This document shows positions 7,289-12,172 of a stretch of 12,172 bases of DNA, one piece after another. The notes beneath the pieces are model-generated. The model saw nothing but the letters and a program-made list of their open reading frames with translations, was not told where the DNA came from and did not search any database. The position numbers and the translations under genes are program-made. The DNA is from an uncultured Acidobacteriota bacterium (GTDB lineage Bacteria > Acidobacteriota > Vicinamibacteria > Vicinamibacterales > SCN-69-37): contig CALFMR010000463.1 in NCBI GenBank assembly GCA_937880585.1, positions 1 to 12,172 on the forward strand. The letters run 5' to 3'. The first letter of the stretch is position 1. Every line of letters begins with the position of its first letter.

Positions 7289-7398
7289 AAAGTTAGAAGC
7301 CAGAAGCCAGAAGTGGGCCAGCGGGCGCACTTTCTTTGAAGGAGTTGCGCCGAAGGCGCCTCCTCACTTCTGGCTTCTGGCTTCGCACTTCTAACTTT
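7289..7398. repeat. Long inverted repeat made of GAAGCCA-type heptamers, likely hairpin/bidirectional terminator
   Basis: The left arm at 7289-7315 reads AAAGTTA, GAAGCCA, GAAGCCA, GAAGTG. The right arm at 7365-7398 is its reverse complement with one extra heptamer, GCACTTC (7385-7391). This gives a perfect 20 bp stem (7296-7315 with 7365-7384), a 7-nt bulge, and a further 7 bp (7289-7295 with 7392-7398). The 49-nt loop has its own GGCGCA/TGCGCC pair (7324-7329 and 7346-7351). The element starts 3 nt after the PEGA-gene stop and ends 20 nt before the permease stop, so it fills the convergent gap and could end transcription from both sides. The arms are purine-rich on one side and AT-richer than their surroundings. 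I take it for a dispersed intergenic repeat. Confidence 0.8.
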
Positions 7399-7418
7399 GA
7401 CGCGGGCGCGAAGCGTCC

Positions 7419-10145
7419 TCACTCATATCGCAGCGCACGGATCGGATCGATCCGTGACGCCCGCCATGCCGGCGCGGCACCTGCCGCCAGCGCCACGGCC
7501 AGCAGCACGCCGACTCCAGCCGCGATCACCCATGGGTCGTGGCCGTTCATACGAAAGAGCAGCGACTCCACCGCGCGTCCGACGAGGAGCGCGCCGCCGA
7601 TGCCGACGACGGCCGCGACGATGGTGAGGCGGGCGACGTGGCCGAGCACGAGCCGGCGCACATGCCCCGGCGCGGCCCCGAGCGCCATGCGCACGCCGAA
7701 CTCGCGCGTGCGCTGCGAGACCGTGTAGGCCAGCACGCCATAGAGCCCAATCGACGCGAGCAGCGTCGCGAGCGCGGCGAACGAGACCGCCAGCGTCGCG
7801 ATGACGCGGCTGCCGTTCTCATTCACGCGCACTTGTTCGGCCATGGTGCGGAGCTGCTCGAGCGGCAGATTCGGATCGAGGCGTGCCATGACCGCGGGGA
7901 TCGTCTTCAACATGGAATCTGGATCGATCGACGTCCGGACGTAGAACGTCGCGCCGCCAGGATGATCGTCTTGCCGGTATGGCGCGTAGAACACGGGCGG
8001 TACGTCGGTGGTGACGCCGTTATAAGCAGCGTCGGCGGCCACGCCGACGATCTCGGTGTCGAGCGGCGCGTCATTGTCGCCAATGCCGATCCGCTTGCCG
8101 ATCGGGTTGGATCCGAGATGGAACTTTCGAACGAACGTCTCGTTGACGACCGCAACTTTCGGCGCGCCCGGACGATCGGCGGCCGCGATGTCGCGACCTG
8201 CGACCAGCCGGATGCCCGTCGTCTTGAAGAAGTCGGGGCCGACGCGGCTGTATGCGGACCCGTGGTCCTTGTCCGGCCCTGTGGCGAATCCTTCGACGTT
8301 GACGCTCGTGCCGTGGTAACTGTCCGCGACGAGGGCGACGGTCGAGGCCGATGCGCGCTCGGCACCCGGTGCGACTGCGAGCGCCCCCTCGGCTCGTTCG
8401 AGCAGATCGCGCGTCGCTTCGGGCGCATAGCCGTTCAACTGCGGATAGATCGTGAACGTGATCAGCCGATCGACGTCGATGCCGAGGTCGACGCGGCCGA
8501 CGTTCACGAGGCTGCGGATGAAGAGGCCGGCCGAGACGAGCAGCACCGTCGCCAGCGCCATCTGGACGAAGATCATCGCCGCGCGGAACCGGGCCGCCGA
8601 TCGTGTGCCAGTCGACCGCGCGCCCTGATCCTTCAAGGCGGGGGCCAGGTCGATGCGCGTCGAGTGAAGGGCAGGGAAGACGCCGAAGATCAGACCCGTG
8701 GCGAGCGAGGCTCCCACGGCGAAGGTGAGCACACGCCAGTCGAGCGACGTGTCGACGGTCGGAAAGCCCATGGGCTCGAGAATGCGGCTCAAGGCGGCGA
8801 GGAGCCACTGGCCGAGCACCAGGCCCGCCAGGCCGCCGGCGGCCGACAGCGTGCACGCCTCGATGAGCAGTTGACCGACCAGCCGGCCGCGGCTCGCGCC
8901 GATCGAGGCACGCACGGCAAGCTCGGCCGTTCGGGCGGCCGATCGCGCGAGCAGCAGGTTCGCGAGGTTGGCGCACGCGATCAAAAGCACGACCGACGTC
9001 ACGGCGAACAACATCCACATGGCCGTCGGCGCGAGCTCACGCAGCCGGCTCTGGCCGCCCGCGCCGGGCTCGACCGCTAGCGGCCGGCTGACGAATCGCG
9101 CGCGCGCCGCGTCGTCCATCTTCGTCTGCAAGGGCGCGTCGACGTTGGCAAGAATCGCATGGTACAAGCCGTTCAGCGACGGTCGCGCGGCGTCGATCGA
9201 TACGCCGGGCTTCAGCCGTCCGAATAGGTACACCCAATACGAGCGGCGGGCCGCGTAGTCGTTGAATTCCGGCTCGAGTCGGCTACGCAGCGTGATCGGC
9301 GCGAACGCGTCGACGGGCACCCCCACCGCGGTGCCGGTGAAGCCTTCGGCCGCGACGCCCACGACCGTCAGCGTGATGCCGTTGGCCACGACGGTCTGTC
9401 CGACGACGTTCGAGGCGCCGTTGAAGTGGCTGAGCCAGTAGTCGTGCGTGAGCACGACCACGGGCGCGCCGCCGGCCGCCCGGTCATCGTCCGGGCCAAA
9501 CAGCCGCCCGATCGCGGGCGCGAGCCGCAAGACGGAGAAGTAATTGCTCGACACGAGATCGATCTGACCCGGCGCGGTCGATCCCGCGGCCGCGAGGTTG
9601 ACTCGCTCCATCCAGTGCCCGGCCACGCCCGTGAGCACATCCTGCCGCTTGTCGAGATCGCGAAACATCGGATAGCTGAAGACGTTGTCGCAGCTTCCCG
9701 AGCGGTTGCACGAGACGCTGCCGTCCTTGTCGCCGGGAGACGCCAGATTCACGAGCGCCGACGCGTCGGGCACGGGCAGCGGCCGGAGGAGGACCGCGTT
9801 GTAGAGGGAGAAGACCGCCGCGTTCGCGCCGATGCCGAGGGCGAGGGAGACGATGGCGACGAGCGAGAAGATCGGCGCGCGGACGGCGCGCCGCAGTGCG
9901 TAGCGGACGTCGCCGACCATGCGCTCGAGCGCCGGCCACGTCCAAACCGCGCGTGTATCTTCCACGACGATGGTTGCATTGCCGAGTTCGCGGCGTGCGG
10001 CACGGCGCGCGTCATCTGGAGCGACGCCAGTGGCGATGCGATCGTCGGCGTCCTCGTCCACGTGAAACGCGAGTTCCTCGCGAATCGCGTCGGCGTCACG
10101 GCGCCGCCAGAACAGCCGTGCGAATCGACGGAGGAGTCGTCTCAT
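7419..10145 (-). CDS. ADOP-family ABC-type permease (acidobacterial duplicated orphan permease, MacB/FtsX-like)
   Basis: This 908-residue inner-membrane protein has two MacB/FtsX modules in tandem. Residues 1-85 are a cytoplasmic prefix (IREELAFHVDEDADDR and ARRAARRELG). Helix 1 is at about 91-117 (LALGIGANAAVFS), followed by periplasmic core domain 1 (118-370) and helices near 376-400, 425-455 and 471-493. Module 2 has a helix near 521-545, core domain 2 (546-775) and helices near 781-807, 836-858 and 871-893. The conserved REFGVRMALGA coupling motif lies at about 814-824, and the chain ends DPIRALRYE. No ATPase gene is near, hence 'orphan'. The ATG at 10145 overlaps the PadR stop (ATGA); the frame stays open upstream, but only inside padR. 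Macrolide or peptide export, or a mechanotransmission role, is family inference; the substrate is unknown. Confidence 0.92.
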   Translation of the reverse strand: MRRLLRRFARLFWRRRDADAIREELAFHVDEDADDRIATGVAPDDARRAARRELGNATIVVEDTRAVWTWPALERMVGDVRYALRRAVRAPIFSLVAIVSLALGIGANAAVFSLYNAVLLRPLPVPDASALVNLASPGDKDGSVSCNRSGSCDNVFSYPMFRDLDKRQDVLTGVAGHWMERVNLAAAGSTAPGQIDLVSSNYFSVLRLAPAIGRLFGPDDDRAAGGAPVVVLTHDYWLSHFNGASNVVGQTVVANGITLTVVGVAAEGFTGTAVGVPVDAFAPITLRSRLEPEFNDYAARRSYWVYLFGRLKPGVSIDAARPSLNGLYHAILANVDAPLQTKMDDAARARFVSRPLAVEPGAGGQSRLRELAPTAMWMLFAVTSVVLLIACANLANLLLARSAARTAELAVRASIGASRGRLVGQLLIEACTLSAAGGLAGLVLGQWLLAALSRILEPMGFPTVDTSLDWRVLTFAVGASLATGLIFGVFPALHSTRIDLAPALKDQGARSTGTRSAARFRAAMIFVQMALATVLLVSAGLFIRSLVNVGRVDLGIDVDRLITFTIYPQLNGYAPEATRDLLERAEGALAVAPGAERASASTVALVADSYHGTSVNVEGFATGPDKDHGSAYSRVGPDFFKTTGIRLVAGRDIAAADRPGAPKVAVVNETFVRKFHLGSNPIGKRIGIGDNDAPLDTEIVGVAADAAYNGVTTDVPPVFYAPYRQDDHPGGATFYVRTSIDPDSMLKTIPAVMARLDPNLPLEQLRTMAEQVRVNENGSRVIATLAVSFAALATLLASIGLYGVLAYTVSQRTREFGVRMALGAAPGHVRRLVLGHVARLTIVAAVVGIGGALLVGRAVESLLFRMNGHDPWVIAAGVGVLLAVALAAGAAPAWRASRIDPIRALRYE

Positions 10146-10498
10146 GGCAGCTTCTCCTTGGCGGGCGCGAGCAGCAGCGACATCGCACGCGAGAAGGCTT
10201 CCCATCGCGACTGCTCGGCCGCGAGCTGCTTCCGCCCGGCGCGCGTGAGTCGGTAATAGCGCGCGCGCTTGCCCTTGTCCGATCGCTCCCACGAAGCGTC
10301 GACCCAGCCCTTCGCCTCGAGGCGGTGCAGTGCCGGATAGAGCGACCCGGTTTCGACCTGCAGCAGCTCTTCAGACGTGCGCTGGATGTGCTTGGCGACC
10401 GCATGACCATGCGCCGGCCCGAGGACGAGCGCGCGAAGAATGAGCAGATCGAGCGTCCCCTGGAGCAGCTCGACACGCGACGGCGACTTGGGCGGCAT
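10142..10498 (-). CDS. PadR-family transcriptional regulator (acidobacterial type)
   Basis: This 118-residue winged-helix repressor has LLQGTLDLLILRAL at residues 11-24, GHAVAKHIQ at 31-39, and the PadR hallmark VETGSLYPALHRLEAKGWV at 48-66. A basic wing, SDKGKRARYYRLTRAGRKQL, occupies about residues 73-92, and a short C-terminal helix (residues 96-111) should mediate dimerisation. It matches the short PadR group that accompanies ADOP permeases in Acidobacteria. The permease start overlaps its stop by 4 nt, so it should control its own operon. The ATG at 10498 lacks a visible ribosome site and may be read from a very short leader. A palindrome 13 nt upstream is a likely autoregulatory site. 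The effector is unknown; PadR proteins often sense phenolics or toxic lipophilic compounds. Confidence 0.93.
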   Translation of the reverse strand: MPPKSPSRVELLQGTLDLLILRALVLGPAHGHAVAKHIQRTSEELLQVETGSLYPALHRLEAKGWVDASWERSDKGKRARYYRLTRAGRKQLAAEQSRWEAFSRAMSLLLAPAKEKLP

Positions 10499-10510
10499 TG
10501 CGTAGTCAAT

Positions 10511-10528
10511 CTACAGAATATTGTGTAG
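10511..10528. promoter_or_regulatory. Palindrome in AT-rich padR promoter zone, candidate PadR operator
   Basis: CTACAGAATATTGTGTAG is an 18 bp palindrome with one mismatched symmetric pair: arms CTACA (10511-10515) and TGTAG (10524-10528) around AATATT. It starts 12 nt before the padR start codon on the minus strand. PadR-family operators are usually dyads of TACA/TGTA- or ATGT/ACAT-type half-sites with 8 nt between, so the geometry fits. The minus-strand hexamer TATTCT (10515-10520) inside it resembles a -10 box, so binding would block transcription. I find no convincing -35. The surrounding 10505-10550 is markedly AT-rich, ending in TATTAAAAAAT. It may also serve the divergent lipoprotein gene at 10612. 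PadR binding here is inference. Confidence 0.55.
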
Positions 10529-10611
10529 GCAGTCTATTAAAAAATCCCTTACTCCCCCTGCGACAGAATGGCGCACCCTCGCGGCGGCCGCCGCGCCATA
10601 TAGTCCGAGAG

Positions 10612-11883
10612 ATGTCTCGACTCTGGATGCTCGCGGCGACGATGCTGGCGGCCCTGTCAATGGCAGTGGGATGTTCGCGCAGCGCCGCTTCACCGCCGAT
10701 CGATACCTCCGCGTCGCGCGCCGTGCGACTGGCCGTTGCCGGCGCGGTCAATACCGGCGCGTCCCTAGCCGCCGACGGCGACCGCGTCGTCGCCGTCTGG
10801 GCCGCGACCTCAGGCGAGGTCACGAACGTCGTCGCCGCCGTCAGCCGCGATGGTGGCGCCACGTTCGACACGCCCGTGCGGGTGAACGACATCGATGGCG
10901 ACGCGCGTGTGAGCGGCGAGCAACCGCCCCGAGTCGCCCTCGCCGGCGACCGCATCGTCGTCATCTGGGAATCGAACCGTGACGGCGAATCGAGTGTTCG
11001 ACTCGGCACGTCGAGTGACGGAGGCCGTACGTTCGCACCGGCGAGGACGGTCGAGCCGGCGGGAACCGGCGGTGCGCGCGGATGGGCGTCACTGGCGATC
11101 GACGCGAACGGACACGCGCAGGTGAGCTGGCTCGACGGACGAAGCGCCGGGCCGAGCCATCATCACGACGGCGCCATGTCGATGCCGATGCCGATGCGCC
11201 AGGATATGTTTCACGCCGTGTGGACCGGACAGACTTTCGAAGCGCAACAGTCCGTGGCGCCGACGGCCTGCTTCTGTTGCAAGACGGCCACGGCGGTCGC
11301 GCCCAACGGCGACGTGTACATCGCGTGGCGCAACATCTATCCCGTCAACCTTCGGGACATGGCCGTCGCGCGATCGACCGACGGCGGCCGCACCTTCAGC
11401 GCGCCCGTCCGCGTCAGCGAAGATCACTGGCAGATCGACGGCTGTCCGGAAGACGGTCCGTCGCTGGCCGTGACGACCGACAACGTCGTCCACATCGTGT
11501 GGCCGACCCTCGTCGGCGACGCGTCGAAAGAGAAGGCCGTCTTCTACAGTGCATCGACCGACGGCGGCCAGACGTTCGCGCCGCGCGTACGGATCGACAA
11601 CGGCACCGGCGTCGCCGCGCATCCGCAGATGGTGGCGCTCGGCGAGCATATCGCCGCCGTATGGGACGAGAGCACGTCAGCCGGCACGCGCGTGTACGCC
11701 CGAATGCTGACCCCGAGTCATGCCGCTGGAGCCGCCCCGGCGCTTGGCGCCATCCATCCGTTGGGCGACGCGCCCTCTGCCGTCTATCCCTCGATCGCGG
11801 CGTCAGGCGCGGACGTGGCGATCGCGTGGACGCAGCGCACGACCGGCGGATCGGAGATTCGCGTCGCACGCGTCACGCCGTGA
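10612..11883 (+). CDS. Putative exported lipoprotein with sialidase-like (BNR/Asp-box) beta-propeller
   Basis: This 423-residue protein starts MSRLWMLAATMLAALSMAVGC, a lipoprotein-type signal with Cys21 (AVGC is a slightly off-consensus lipobox), so it is probably anchored in the outer membrane or periplasm. Four Asp-box motifs of the S-x-D-G-G-x-T-F form lie at residues 78-85, 134-141, 255-262 and 315-322, which define a sialidase-like beta-propeller. No arginine triad is obvious, so sialidase activity is not supported. Two Cys sites, CFCC at 220-223 and DGCPEDGP around Cys278, resemble conserved CxCC and DGCP sites in related uncharacterised proteins. Residues 183-199 carry HHH followed by MSMPMPMRQDM. 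The ATG at 10612 is chosen for the signal sequence; its ribosome site is weak. The gene is divergent from padR. Confidence 0.75.
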   Translation: MSRLWMLAATMLAALSMAVGCSRSAASPPIDTSASRAVRLAVAGAVNTGASLAADGDRVVAVWAATSGEVTNVVAAVSRDGGATFDTPVRVNDIDGDARVSGEQPPRVALAGDRIVVIWESNRDGESSVRLGTSSDGGRTFAPARTVEPAGTGGARGWASLAIDANGHAQVSWLDGRSAGPSHHHDGAMSMPMPMRQDMFHAVWTGQTFEAQQSVAPTACFCCKTATAVAPNGDVYIAWRNIYPVNLRDMAVARSTDGGRTFSAPVRVSEDHWQIDGCPEDGPSLAVTTDNVVHIVWPTLVGDASKEKAVFYSASTDGGQTFAPRVRIDNGTGVAAHPQMVALGEHIAAVWDESTSAGTRVYARMLTPSHAAGAAPALGAIHPLGDAPSAVYPSIAASGADVAIAWTQRTTGGSEIRVARVTP

Positions 11884-12172
11884 GCTGAACACCCACCGGT
11901 CGGCGAGTCCGAAGTTCACGAGCCCCGCCGCCGCGATAGCGCATAGGTTGGCGGCAATGGGCGGAAATCCGACGCCCGACACCAGCCCCGTCATCACGAC
12001 GACGTTCGTCACGAGCGAGACGGATCCGTTGGCGGCGACGAACGCGGCCAGCGCGGTCATCGGCCGTCCGCGCGGTCGATCGCGCCACGTCCACGTCCAG
12101 TGCCAGACGAAGTTGTGCAGGACCGCGGTGCCGACGGCAATCACAGTCGCGGACAGATAGCCGACGCCCGCC
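11803..12172 (-). CDS. GtrA-family membrane protein, partial (N-terminus beyond the right edge)
   Basis: The minus-strand frame is open from the window edge (12171) to a TGA at 11803-11805 and encodes 122 visible residues. The segment AVLHNFVWHWTWTWRDR is typical of GtrA proteins (N-F-x-W/L-x-R-x-W-T-W-R pattern). Three hydrophobic segments are visible: one at the edge (GVGYLSATVIAVGTAVLHNF), one around AAFVAANGSVSLVTNVVVMTG and one around IAANLCAIAAAGLVNFGL. The usual first helix should lie off the window. GtrA proteins are thought to move or help flip prenyl-linked sugars, and they often sit beside a dolichyl-phosphate-type glycosyltransferase. The family normally ends soon after a W/R-V/F-F motif, here DRWVF. 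The last 27 residues are hydrophilic and antisense to the lipoprotein gene. A GTG at 12144 could be misread as the start, but coding signal continues upstream. Confidence 0.8.
   Translation of the reverse strand, partial: AGVGYLSATVIAVGTAVLHNFVWHWTWTWRDRPRGRPMTALAAFVAANGSVSLVTNVVVMTGLVSGVGFPPIAANLCAIAAAGLVNFGLADRWVFSSRRDACDANLRSAGRALRPRDRHVRA

Noticed and set aside
7289..7398. Heptamer repeats considered as a CRISPR array or transposon ends
   Set aside because: The units are 7 nt without unique spacers. The paired arms enclose only 49 nt with no transposase, and no target-site duplication is apparent.
7336..7728. A + strand frame of 130 residues starting inside the heptamer hairpin
   Set aside because: It reads through the repeat and then antisense to the permease C-terminus; Ser/Arg/Thr-rich with no family resemblance.
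7539..9080. A 513-residue open frame on the + strand opposite the ADOP permease gene
   Set aside because: It is an antisense shadow of GC-rich coding DNA. Its product is a charged Arg/Asp/Glu/His-rich chain without domains, and the minus strand encodes a fully recognisable permease.
10146..10292. Upstream extension of the permease frame inside padR
   Set aside because: The 49 extra residues are the padR gene in another frame. The ATGA overlap at 10142-10145 gives the natural start, where the typical ADOP prefix begins.

Overview
This is a GC-rich chromosomal window with densely packed genes. The best taxonomic clue is the minus-strand pair at 7419-10498. A short PadR-type repressor overlaps by 4 nt a long permease with two FtsX/MacB modules and no ATPase gene beside it, which is the arrangement named 'acidobacterial duplicated orphan permease' (ADOP) with its 'acidobacterial PadR'. 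Together with the high GC content and a secreted PEGA-domain protein, this points to Acidobacteriota, perhaps a high-GC class such as Vicinamibacteria. That is inference, since there is no rRNA or marker gene here.

Region 1 (1-6383, + strand) is one tight catabolic operon. In order it holds the last transmembrane helix of a permease-like protein cut by the window edge, an AtuA-family protein (DUF1446), a separate small AtuA C-terminal-domain protein, a signal-peptide-bearing alpha/beta hydrolase, an acetoacetyl-CoA thiolase, and a 3-oxoacid CoA-transferase with A and B subunits fused. Neighbours overlap or are 1 to 19 nt apart. The last two steps are clear: acetoacetate + CoA donor -> acetoacetyl-CoA -> 2 acetyl-CoA. 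The first genes suggest uptake and ester cleavage of a substrate that is converted, with the AtuA proteins, to a 3-oxoacid. The substrate is unknown; it could be terpenoid, branched-chain or hydroxyester.

Region 2 (6384-7418) holds a secreted Arg/Pro/Tyr-rich protein ending in a PEGA domain. A TTGGCA-N10-TTGCC element, which is both a sigma-54-like match and an inverted repeat, lies just before its start. A long hairpin built of GAAGCCA-type heptamers follows, between the two convergent genes.

Region 3 (7419-10550, - strand) is the ADOP permease and its PadR regulator, with an AT-rich promoter zone containing a CTACA-N8-TGTAG palindrome. Region 4 (10612-12172) is a divergent + strand lipoprotein with sialidase-type Asp-box repeats and an unusual His/Met-rich insert, converging on and overlapping a minus-strand GtrA-family membrane protein that runs off the right edge. 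I saw no tRNA, rRNA, CRISPR, insertion sequence or phage gene.
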